Source: an uncultured Ruminococcus sp. (lineage in GTDB: Bacteria > Bacillota > Clostridia > Oscillospirales > Ruminococcaceae). Taken from it: a stretch of DNA of 5,555 nt. Under the pieces are notes generated by a model. It was given only the letters and a program-made list of their open reading frames with translations. It did not search any database and had not been told where the DNA came from. A program made the position numbers and the translations under genes. Positions 1 through 5,555 of the stretch are shown here, piece after piece. The stretch's first letter is position 1; the number at the start of each line of letters is the position of its first letter. The stretch is from assembly GCA_900543105.1 (NCBI GenBank), contig UQQA01000147.1:1-5555 (forward strand), read 5' to 3'.

Positions 1-30
1 ATATCATATTTTGCTCTATTTGTCTATAAG

Positions 31-90
31 GAGGTTTAAAATTAGTATCAGATTCTGTATCAAACATCTCCAATACTAATACTAAACACC
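31..90. repeat. Alternative inverted repeat, arms 31-48 and 73-90
   Basis: The sequence at 31-48 (gaggtttaaaattagtat) matches the reverse complement of 73-90 at 14 of 18 positions, with attagtat/atactaat (41-48/73-80) perfect. The right arm is the same segment that forms the outer stem of the 79-180 palindrome, so the two pairings exclude each other. Three related copies of a ggtgtttagtat-like motif are therefore present in 180 bases. Confidence 0.4.
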
Positions 91-180
91 AATAAAATAC
101 AGGAAAAAATCTGCGCCAAAATCACATATATCCAAGATTGTCGGCTTGATTTTTTCCGAATTTTAAATGGTGGTTAGTAT
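79..180. repeat. Imperfect 102-bp palindrome, MITE-like or structured RNA
   Basis: Positions 79-111 pair with 148-180 around one centre (129.5) at about 26 of 33 positions. The outer arms are atactaaacacc (79-90) and ggtggttagtat (169-180), with 11 of 12 pairing. The inner arms ggaaaaaatc (102-111) and gattttttcc (148-157) pair perfectly. The 36-base loop (112-147) contains the short matches gcc/ggc and aatc/gatt. Because both stems share one axis without shifts, they look like one element and not chance repeats. A decayed or small MITE with terminal inverted repeats is one reading, and a folded RNA another. A TA dinucleotide flanks 82-177 on both sides, which would suit a TA target duplication but is weak evidence. 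No transposase is present. Confidence 0.5.
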
Positions 181-190
181 AAAACCAAAT

Positions 191-237
191 AAAAACGGCA
201 AACGAAATTCATTTTCTATGTTTCGTTTGCCGTTTTT
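191..237 (-). terminator. Rho-independent terminator of the operon, probably bidirectional
   Basis: The arms aaaaacggcaaacgaaa (191-207) and tttcgtttgccgttttt (221-237) pair perfectly over 17 bp around a 13-base loop. Read on the minus strand, the stem ends in TTTTT followed by ATTTGG, which suits termination of the tcdA-ending transcript about 100 bases after the stop codon. On the plus strand the stem is followed by an even longer T run (to 239), so it could also stop transcription from the left. Confidence 0.9.
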
Positions 238-306
238 TTGTTATAGAAAAGTTGGATACAGAATCCGTTCTATAAGGTTTTTATTATAAACTAACTGAGT
301 ATAAAT

Positions 307-334
307 AATTCCGAATTCCTAATTCCGCATTCCG
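307..334. repeat. Four tandem heptamers of the aattccg type
   Basis: Positions 307-334 read aattccg, aattcct, aattccg, cattccg: four contiguous 7-base units, each differing from the consensus by at most one base. A partial fifth unit, aattat, follows and merges with the tcdA stop codon (337-339). The array lies in the transcribed 3' region between tcdA and the terminator. It is a short simple-sequence repeat and probably prone to slippage. No function is evident. Confidence 0.75.
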
Positions 335-336
335 AA

Positions 337-1044
337 TTATTTAAGCGCAATGTCCTTTATGACCTCACCTGCGATAATAAGTCCTGCAACGGACGGTACA
401 AATGCGCAGCTGCCCGGAGTCTGACGCTTGCCGGAAGCCTCTTCGCTCTGACGGGGAGTTATCGGCTCTTCCGTGGAAAAAACGCATTTTAGGTGCTTAA
501 CACGGCGCTTTTTCAGCTCGTAGCGCATCACTCTTGCAAGGGGGCAGACCGAGGTCTTGTATATGTCAGCAACCTGAAATTTTGTCGGGTCTATTTTGTT
601 TCCTGCGCCCATTGAGCATATTATCGGCGTACCTGCCGCCTGCGCTTTCATCACAAGCTCTATTTTTCCCGTGACCGTATCTATCGCATCGATAACATAA
701 TCGTACTCGGAAAAGTCAAAGGTATCTGCGGTTTCGGGCGTGAAAAAGGTTTTGTACGCTTTGAGTTTTATATTAGGATTGATGTCAAGGATACGCTTTG
801 CCGCAGCGTCAACCTTATATTCGCCAATGGTCGAATGGAGCGCGATTATCTGTCGGTTTATATTCGACAGCGCAACCGTGTCGTTGTCGATTATGTCGAG
901 CGCACCTACGCCCGAACGCGCAAGCGCTTCAACGGCATAGCCGCCAACTCCGCCTACTCCGAAAACGGCTACTCTTGCATTTGCAAGCTTCCCCAAAGCT
1001 TCTTCGCCGAAGATAAGCTCGGTTCTTGAAAATTGGTTTATCAT
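337..1044 (-). CDS. tcdA: tRNA threonylcarbamoyladenosine dehydratase TcdA
   Basis: This E1-like ThiF/MoeB/UBA-fold enzyme is expected to use ATP in the cytoplasm to cyclise t6A37 of ANN-decoding tRNAs to ct6A (E. coli CsdL/YgdL, Bacillus YrvM). With the chosen start it has 235 residues, close to the compact family length. Visible motifs are the opening QFSRTELIFG, the nucleotide-binding GVGGVGG at 29-35, DND at 53-55 followed by SNINRQ at about 60-65, and VIDAIDT. Later come GAGNKIDP, a CPLARVMRYELKKR helix and a C-terminal PGSCAFVPSVAGLIIAGEV. The ATG at 1044 is preferred because homologues begin at this point and GAAAGGA lies 11 bases upstream. An in-frame ATG at 1068 would add eight unconserved residues and overlap the previous stop as ATGA. 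The gene is last in the operon, before the 191-237 terminator. The sulfur-relay partner genes csdA and csdE are not in view. Confidence 0.93.
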   Translation of the reverse strand: MINQFSRTELIFGEEALGKLANARVAVFGVGGVGGYAVEALARSGVGALDIIDNDTVALSNINRQIIALHSTIGEYKVDAAAKRILDINPNIKLKAYKTFFTPETADTFDFSEYDYVIDAIDTVTGKIELVMKAQAAGTPIICSMGAGNKIDPTKFQVADIYKTSVCPLARVMRYELKKRRVKHLKCVFSTEEPITPRQSEEASGKRQTPGSCAFVPSVAGLIIAGEVIKDIALK

Positions 1045-1055
1045 TCCTGATTTGT

Positions 1056-1062
1056 TCCTTTC
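1056..1062 (-). promoter_or_regulatory. Ribosome binding site of tcdA
   Basis: On the minus strand GAAAGGA lies 11 bases before the ATG at 1044 and inside the eight-codon extension that a start at 1068 would create. It therefore favours the shorter protein. A second AGGA touches the ATG directly and is too close to work. The same GAAAGGA core precedes the GH2 gene. Confidence 0.6.
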
Positions 1063-1064
1063 GA

Positions 1065-2105
1065 TCATTCTTCTTCGTCAAATGCTTCGTCCTCGGGCGG
1101 AAATTCTTCATTATCGCTGTCGGAAATGTCGCTATTTTCGGCAGCGGTTTCTGTTTCCTCAGCGGTCTTGTTACCGTTGGGGAGGATAACGATAGCCTGA
1201 CTGTACATCTGCGCATAACGTGTTTCAAACTTGTTGATGTTGTAGTCGATTATGCCTTTCATCGGGTCGTTGAGCGTGACGATATCGGCGCTCATATTGA
1301 AGCCTGCAAGCACGAAGCAATGCTCGTTGAGATACCAGTCGAGCTTTTCGCCCGTGGCATTATCGTACCAGCTTTCATAGTATTCGGGTTCGATCATTCC
1401 GTCCGTTGCCCAGCAGATAACGGGTATGCCCTGCGCAAGATAATCATACAGAACATCGGGATCGGAACCCGAGAGATTTATAACGTCATATCCGCCGCCG
1501 TGGTCGTCAAGATACTTGTTCGCAGCCTTGACTATTGCATTGGAAAAGCAGCCGTATCCCCGTGTGAAAGGGTCACCGATGAAGTAATCGAAAAAGCTGT
1601 CCTTGTAGAGCAGATCGTCCTTGTACTGCGCATTTCCGCCCTTTGGTAGATAGTTTTTCGCAAGGTCGACTTTATCGGCATCAAAGCCGAGATAGCGAAG
1701 ATATATCGTCAGTGCGGTTATCTCACAGCCGACGGGAAGCTCGGGATTCTGCAGAACCGATTCCATATCGATATAGACCGAATTTTGGTCGTAATCCTTG
1801 CGCTTGCGGCTCGTTATGACGGTCCTGCTCGTTTCCGTTTCGCCGTCAGCGTCCGTTTCAATGGGAACGGTCGTGACCTCGGGCGCGTCCGTAACGTCCT
1901 CGATATCGAAAACATACGCGGTGTCCTCGGTGACGGCTTCGGTCGGAGCTGTTGTGTCGCAGACCTCCGTCATTGCCTGAACGGGCTGCGGAGTTTCGTC
2001 AATCTTTTTTCCATTCCGTACAATGATTATCACGACCGAAGCTATAGCTGCGGCAAGCACAATGCAGACAGCCGCAATGGCAAGCCTTATTATCATTTTA
2101 TCCAA
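1065..2105 (-). CDS. Membrane-anchored C39-like cysteine peptidase (YvpB type)
   Basis: This is a 346-residue surface protein. Residues about 5-29 form one hydrophobic segment followed by RNGKK, so a signal anchor with the rest outside is likely. Residues about 36-100 are a low-complexity Thr/Glu/Asp/Val linker ending in the basic patch RKRK. The Peptidase_C39_2-like domain spans about 108-310, with QNPELPVGCEITAL (119-132) carrying the probable catalytic Cys127 and GSDPDVLYDYLAQGIPVICW at about 213-232. His262 lies in NEHCFVLAGFN and Asn279-Asp280-Pro281 follows in VTLNDP. The Cys, His and Asn/Asp order matches this family, so the catalytic set looks intact. The tail 316-346 is strongly acidic, with 16 of 31 residues Asp or Glu. 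Substrate is unknown; no bacteriocin or ABC transporter gene is near, so a role in leader-peptide cleavage is not supported. The TTG start is fixed by its Shine-Dalgarno. The gene starts 14 bases after the GH2 gene and ends against tcdA. Confidence 0.87.
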   Translation of the reverse strand: MDKMIIRLAIAAVCIVLAAAIASVVIIIVRNGKKIDETPQPVQAMTEVCDTTAPTEAVTEDTAYVFDIEDVTDAPEVTTVPIETDADGETETSRTVITSRKRKDYDQNSVYIDMESVLQNPELPVGCEITALTIYLRYLGFDADKVDLAKNYLPKGGNAQYKDDLLYKDSFFDYFIGDPFTRGYGCFSNAIVKAANKYLDDHGGGYDVINLSGSDPDVLYDYLAQGIPVICWATDGMIEPEYYESWYDNATGEKLDWYLNEHCFVLAGFNMSADIVTLNDPMKGIIDYNINKFETRYAQMYSQAIVILPNGNKTAEETETAAENSDISDSDNEEFPPEDEAFDEEE

Positions 2106-2112
2106 AGTGAAT

Positions 2113-2119
2113 TCCTCTT
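2113..2119 (-). promoter_or_regulatory. Ribosome binding site that selects a TTG start
   Basis: On the minus strand AAGAGGA lies seven bases before TTG at 2105, an ideal distance. The nearest in-frame ATG (codon 4, 2096) would be 16 bases away. The site sits directly after the TAA stop of the GH2 gene, which suggests translation by ribosomes finishing that gene. Confidence 0.7.
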
Positions 2120-5100
2120 TTATTTGAAAAACTTGAAGCTGTCGAAGTTAAAGTCCGTTCCCGGCATAAATACAAAGCTGAGCTGAGTTTTTCCGCTTAT
2201 TTTATCGATATCAAAGGTCTGAGCGGTGTACTCGGCGGATTGCTTGAAGTTGACGAGAGTCGTTTTCTGCGTTCCGTCAGCATTGTAGCGAAGCTGGACA
2301 GCGTTTATTTCGTTCGGAGTGCTGCCGACTATCTCGACCTTTGATGCGCCGTCCGCAAAATCAATCTCGCCAAAGTCGATAACAACGTTGTTTCCGATGT
2401 TTATGACCCTGCTGCCGCTGACCTCGAATTCGTCACCGTAGATATTTTCATACGAGCCTGCGGAAATGCCGCCGAACGGGTCGTTTGCGCCCGAAAATGC
2501 AAAGCCGCCGAAAATATTGTTGTCGCTGAACACGAAGTAAAGGTCGGTCGTGCCGCATACAGGCTTTGAAAGCGTGAATTTATATGGCGAAGGCTTGTCC
2601 CAGCCGTTGTTGTGGGGGAACATGAGCGTTTCGATATGCTTGCCGCCGTTGTCGGGATCTCCCGAGTAAAGCTCAACGGGGATATCACGGTTGTTGCAGT
2701 TTCCGATGTAAAGTGTGAGAGAATCCGAGCCGTTTTTGCCGAACTCGACCGAAGCGAAGCCGACAGCCGTTCTGCCGCCGAAGCCGCCGACTGCGCCGTG
2801 TTCCATAATTGTGACAGGCTTGCTCGAATACTTGTAGATGCAGGCAGGAACGTCCTTGTATGGGTCAATGGAAGCCTGTCCAAGTCCCGTTATCTCAAAC
2901 GGCAGGTCGGAGATGACCTGAGGATACTGCGAGCCGTTATTGCCGTAAATCCGGAGCGTGAAATTGCCGTCACCCTTTGCCGTTACCTTAATAGTATCGC
3001 CGTCCAAAACCTCTGCTTCGGCGTAGTTCACGGGAACGCTGCTCTCGCTGACAGCCTTACAGCTGATGTCGGAGAAGCTTGCGTTCTCGGGGTAAACTTT
3101 ATATTTGACAAGTGCAGTTTTCTTATTTTCATCAAGCTTATTTCCGTCAGCATATTCGGCTGAAATTTTTCTCATAGGGATAAGCTCGCTGTTCACATTT
3201 TCATCGTGCGAAACCTGCGGAACAAGCTTCTCGCAGCGGATATCGGAGCTGCCCCTTACGGCTATCTTCACCTCTGCGCTTTCAAGTCCGTTCGAGGTGA
3301 CTTTTACAGTAATTTCGCCCTCGGTGTTGTCGGAGGAAACTATCGCAAGCAGCTTGCCGCTGAAAAGTCGGCGAGTGTCGGTCTTGTACTGCTCATAGTC
3401 GGTCGAATCGCCGTTGTCAAGACCCATAAGTCTGCCGCTGCCGCTCACCCCGACCTTGACATAGTTCCGTGCATTTGCGGCGAAAGTTCCGTTCTCGTCA
3501 ACAGCGGATATCTCGATGAAAGCAAGGTCACGTCCGCCCGAGAGTATCTCCGTTCTGTCGGCGGAAAGCTTTATAGCTGCGGCGTTTCCGAAGCTTCGCT
3601 GAATATCCTCTGCGATAATATTTCCGTTTTCGTCATAAGCAACGGCTTTGAGCTCGCCCTTTTCGTAAGGAACGCTCCAAGCGAAGTGGAGAGTGTCGCC
3701 GTGCCTGTGGTCGATAGTCTGCTTGCCGAGCGACTTTCCGTTGAGGAAAAGCTCCGCATTGTCGGCGGTCGAATATGCGATAACATCGATGATCTGACCG
3801 TCGTTGAAATCCCAGTAGGGGAGGAGGTGTATCATCGGCTTGTCCGTCCAGACCGACTGATAGAAATAGTATGCGTCCTTGGGGAAGCAGGCAGTGTCGG
3901 TCATTCCGAAGAAGCTGTTTTTGCTGCTGTAGGGTGTGGGTTCGCCTATGTAGTCGATGCCCGTCCAGACGAACTGACCTGCGCAGAATTTTCTGTCACG
4001 ATCCTCTATCCAAGCCTTTTCGGCAGGCTTTCCCCAGACAACGCAGCTGTTGCCGAGCGAAGAACACTGGTTGTCATCGTGCGTGAGCAGCGGCTTTGAT
4101 GCGGGAAAATGATATATTCCTCGGCTGCGCACTTCGGACGAGGTCTCACTGCCATAGATAACGACATTCGGGTACTTTTTATGATGCTCGTCATAGCAGC
4201 GCTCGGTGTAGTTATAGCCCGAATTTACAAGAAATTCGCCGACTTTCTGTGCGTTTTCCCATTCGATATAGTTCGAGCCGATAGTGACTTCGGCGTGTTT
4301 GTTCGGGTCAAATTCACGGACATAGCCTGCGAGCATTTTTGCGATCTCAAGACCGTGTTCCGAAGCGTGAGTGTCGTATATCTCGTTGCCGATGCTCCAC
4401 ATTATAACGCAGGGGTGGTTGCGGTCACGCTTTACCCAGCTTTCAACATCGGCGTGAGCGGTCTCCTTGAAGAAACGTGCATTGTCAAACTCGGTCTTGG
4501 GCAGCTCCCACATATCGAAGCTTTCGCAGTTCACGAGCAGACCTATCCTGTCGCAGATCTCAAGCAGCTCCCTTGCAGGCATATTATGTGAGGTTCGGAC
4601 AGCGTTCGCACCCATTTCTTTCATTATCAAAAGCTGACGTTCAACTGCACGGCGGTTCACAGCCGCACCGAGCGCACCGAGATCGTGATGAAGACAAACG
4701 CCTTTGAGCTTCATATATTTTCCGTTAAGGAAGAAACCCTCGTCGGGGTCAAATTTTATGCTGCGGAACCCGAAGTCTGTTTCATACGAATCAAGTATCT
4801 CACCGTTCCTGACAAGGCTTGCACGGAGCGTGTAAACAACGGGCGAATCGAGCTGCCAAAGCTTGAAATCCGGAACGGTAAAATCAGCGCTTTCCGATTC
4901 GGCGGCAATGTTTCCGTTCGCATCATAAACAGTATATGCAACGCTGTCATATTTGCCGACAGCTTCGGTATCAACGTGAACAGAACCGTTTTCGGCATTG
5001 GCTGTAACATAAACTCCGTTCCAAAGGATATGCGTTTTATTCGTTTCGGTGAGGTAAACACTGCGGTAAATTCCTGCGCCCGAATACCATCTCGAATTCG

Positions 5101-5470
5101 GCGAAACATAGCGGACTTGAACCATTACGGTGTTTTCGCCGTCAACGAGCAGGTCGGTGATATCGAATGAGAATGACGAGTAGCCATAGTGCCAGTCGCC
5201 TGCCTTTTTGCCGTTTATATAAACTGTGCTGTCTGTATAAACGCCGTCAAAATCGATGCTGAAAGCCTTGTCGGCTTTGTTTACGGAAAAGGTCTTGCGA
5301 TACCAGCCTTCGCCGCTCCTGTAGAGGTCATTCGTGTCATAGATAAGCCAGTCGTGGGGAATCTCAACGGGTTTGAAGCTGCTTTTTACGGCATTTTCAT
5401 AGCCTGCGCCGTTTTCGAGGAGAGCGAATTCCCAGCCGTTGTCGAAGTTTGCTGTTCTGTTTATGTTCAT
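2120..5470 (-). CDS. Glycoside hydrolase family 2 beta-galactosidase-type enzyme with CBM-like modules
   Basis: This 1116-residue enzyme is predicted to hydrolyse terminal beta-glycosides, most likely beta-galactosides, with retention of configuration. Domains in order: GH2 sugar-binding jelly roll (about 1-140), Ig-like domain (about 145-236), TIM barrel (about 238-550), DUF4982-like domain (about 553-625, with NAELFLNGKSLG), and two Ig-like domains (about 630-740 and 745-862). Two related beta-sandwich modules resembling CBM6 follow (about 870-993 and 1001-1116). The probable acid/base is Glu363 in WSIGNEI and the probable nucleophile Glu442 in YGSETSSE, both in the expected contexts, so it should be active. 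There is no signal peptide: the protein begins MNINRTANFDNGWEF, straight into the jelly roll, implying a cytoplasmic enzyme. The ATG at 5470 has GAAAGGA eight bases upstream. It is first in the operon, behind a palindromic promoter region. Beta-glucuronidase or another GH2 specificity cannot be excluded. Confidence 0.92.
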   Translation of the reverse strand: MNINRTANFDNGWEFALLENGAGYENAVKSSFKPVEIPHDWLIYDTNDLYRSGEGWYRKTFSVNKADKAFSIDFDGVYTDSTVYINGKKAGDWHYGYSSFSFDITDLLVDGENTVMVQVRYVSPNSRWYSGAGIYRSVYLTETNKTHILWNGVYVTANAENGSVHVDTEAVGKYDSVAYTVYDANGNIAAESESADFTVPDFKLWQLDSPVVYTLRASLVRNGEILDSYETDFGFRSIKFDPDEGFFLNGKYMKLKGVCLHHDLGALGAAVNRRAVERQLLIMKEMGANAVRTSHNMPARELLEICDRIGLLVNCESFDMWELPKTEFDNARFFKETAHADVESWVKRDRNHPCVIMWSIGNEIYDTHASEHGLEIAKMLAGYVREFDPNKHAEVTIGSNYIEWENAQKVGEFLVNSGYNYTERCYDEHHKKYPNVVIYGSETSSEVRSRGIYHFPASKPLLTHDDNQCSSLGNSCVVWGKPAEKAWIEDRDRKFCAGQFVWTGIDYIGEPTPYSSKNSFFGMTDTACFPKDAYYFYQSVWTDKPMIHLLPYWDFNDGQIIDVIAYSTADNAELFLNGKSLGKQTIDHRHGDTLHFAWSVPYEKGELKAVAYDENGNIIAEDIQRSFGNAAAIKLSADRTEILSGGRDLAFIEISAVDENGTFAANARNYVKVGVSGSGRLMGLDNGDSTDYEQYKTDTRRLFSGKLLAIVSSDNTEGEITVKVTSNGLESAEVKIAVRGSSDIRCEKLVPQVSHDENVNSELIPMRKISAEYADGNKLDENKKTALVKYKVYPENASFSDISCKAVSESSVPVNYAEAEVLDGDTIKVTAKGDGNFTLRIYGNNGSQYPQVISDLPFEITGLGQASIDPYKDVPACIYKYSSKPVTIMEHGAVGGFGGRTAVGFASVEFGKNGSDSLTLYIGNCNNRDIPVELYSGDPDNGGKHIETLMFPHNNGWDKPSPYKFTLSKPVCGTTDLYFVFSDNNIFGGFAFSGANDPFGGISAGSYENIYGDEFEVSGSRVINIGNNVVIDFGEIDFADGASKVEIVGSTPNEINAVQLRYNADGTQKTTLVNFKQSAEYTAQTFDIDKISGKTQLSFVFMPGTDFNFDSFKFFK

Positions 5471-5478
5471 GTAGCGAT

Positions 5479-5485
5479 TCCTTTC
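5479..5485 (-). promoter_or_regulatory. Ribosome binding site of the GH2 gene
   Basis: On the minus strand GAAAGGA is followed by the eight bases ATCGCTAC and then ATG at 5470. Sequence and spacing are typical of Clostridia. They confirm the start and the absence of an N-terminal export signal. Confidence 0.8.
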
Positions 5486-5507
5486 ACAAAATTAAATAAT
5501 TACTATA

Positions 5508-5513
5508 ATTATA
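5508..5513 (-). promoter_or_regulatory. Probable -10 box of the operon promoter
   Basis: The minus strand carries a perfect TATAAT at 5513-5508, which would place transcription initiation near 5500 and give a leader of about 30 bases containing the Shine-Dalgarno. The region 16-17 bases upstream (ATTTAT or TTTATG) is a poor -35 match and falls inside an inverted repeat. This suggests dependence on an activator, or control by a factor bound there. Confidence 0.6.
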
Positions 5514-5541
5514 ATACATTTATGGTTTTCATAAATGTATT
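5513..5541. promoter_or_regulatory. Operator-like inverted repeat over the promoter
   Basis: The arms aatacatttatg (5513-5524) and cataaatgtatt (5530-5541) are perfect 12-bp reverse complements around the five-base spacer gtttt. The repeat covers the expected -35 zone and touches the -10 box. That is a usual place for a dimeric regulator of a sugar-utilisation operon to bind. No regulator gene is in the window and I do not recognise the motif. On the plus strand it is followed by a T run, so an AT-rich terminator for a gene further right is a less likely alternative. Confidence 0.55.
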
Positions 5542-5555
5542 TTTTGTTAAAAGTG

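Larger units (their letters stand above)
51..265. repeat. Outer inverted repeat, arms 51-65 and 251-265
   Basis: The left arm gattctgtatcaaac (51-65) matches the reverse complement of gttggatacagaatc (251-265) at 14 of 15 positions, including 11 consecutive bases. The pair encloses both the 79-180 palindrome and the terminator at 191-237. The arms are about 185 bases apart. They could be remnants of a small insertion, two copies of a protein-binding site, or the base of a larger RNA fold. I cannot tell which from one copy. Confidence 0.45.
1..336. other. Structured noncoding region downstream of the operon
   Basis: This AT-rich stretch lies beyond the tcdA stop codon and runs to the window edge. 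No open frame with a start codon and ribosome binding site was found on either strand. It contains a long imperfect palindrome (79-180), an outer inverted repeat (51-65 with 251-265), a hairpin terminator (191-237) and tandem heptamers (307-334), described separately. A short direct repeat, tctataagg, occurs at 23-31 and 269-277. The neighbouring gene to the left is outside the window, so whether positions 1-78 belong to its promoter or 3' end cannot be decided. Confidence 0.7.

Noticed and set aside
28..37. Perfect Shine-Dalgarno-like aaggaggttt on the plus strand
   Set aside because: No start codon follows at a usable distance and stops (tag, taa) come soon after, so no gene is supported. 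It may be chance, or part of the 31-48 repeat arm.
176..181. TATACT box on the minus strand as an internal promoter
   Set aside because: No -35 element at suitable spacing, and it lies beyond the terminator within a repeat arm with no gene following in the window.
307..340. CRISPR-like array from the short tandem units
   Set aside because: Units are only 7 bases with no spacers; this is a simple-sequence repeat.
1026..1649. Plus-strand open frame of 207 codons opposite the C39 gene
   Set aside because: It starts inside tcdA on the other strand, has no convincing ribosome binding site, and is fully explained as a shadow of the C39-like gene.
2064..2066. Cys14 of the C39-like protein as a lipoprotein attachment site
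   Set aside because: The preceding residues (A-A-V) do not form a lipobox and the hydrophobic segment continues well past the Cys to residue 29, which fits a transmembrane anchor.
3206..4099. Plus-strand open frame of 297 codons opposite the GH2 gene
   Set aside because: It is antisense to well-recognised GH2 domains, has no recognisable family features, and reflects codon bias that suppresses stops on the opposite strand. The same holds for 2612-3163 and 4685-5170.
5513..5541. Palindrome as a transcription terminator
   Set aside because: The stem is almost entirely A/T, so it would be weak, and it overlaps a good -10 box before a gene with a strong ribosome binding site. An operator is the simpler reading, though a role for a plus-strand gene beyond the window cannot be fully excluded.

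Overview
The window looks like part of a low-GC Gram-positive genome, most likely a gut or rumen member of the Clostridia. Ruminococcus/Oscillospiraceae is my best guess. The basis is AT-rich intergenic DNA next to more balanced coding DNA, strong AGGA-type ribosome binding sites, a YvpB-like C39 peptidase with a Thr/Glu/Asp-rich linker, and a long modular GH2 enzyme. This assignment is inference; no rRNA or marker gene is present.

All three real genes lie on the minus strand and read right to left as one apparent operon. A promoter-like region at 5508-5541 combines a TATAAT box with a perfect 12-bp inverted repeat. It precedes a 1116-residue GH2 beta-galactosidase-type enzyme (2120-5470). 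After 14 bases comes a membrane-anchored C39-family cysteine peptidase-like protein that starts at TTG (1065-2105). It is followed closely by tcdA, the tRNA threonylcarbamoyladenosine dehydratase (337-1044; a start at 1068 would overlap the upstream stop). About 100 bases after tcdA lies a strong hairpin terminator (191-237).

The left 336 bases hold no convincing gene but a lot of structure. There is a 102-bp imperfect palindrome (79-180) with MITE-like terminal arms, an alternative pairing for its left arm, a 15-bp outer inverted repeat (51-65/251-265), the terminator, and four tandem heptamers (307-334) next to the tcdA stop codon.

Functionally the operon is mixed. It joins an apparently cytoplasmic glycosidase with carbohydrate-binding-like C-terminal modules, a cell-surface protease-like protein, and a housekeeping tRNA-modification enzyme. 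I see no clear new defence or mobile system. The most unusual items are the palindromic intergenic element, the operator-like palindrome, and the leaderless GH2 with tandem CBM-like modules.
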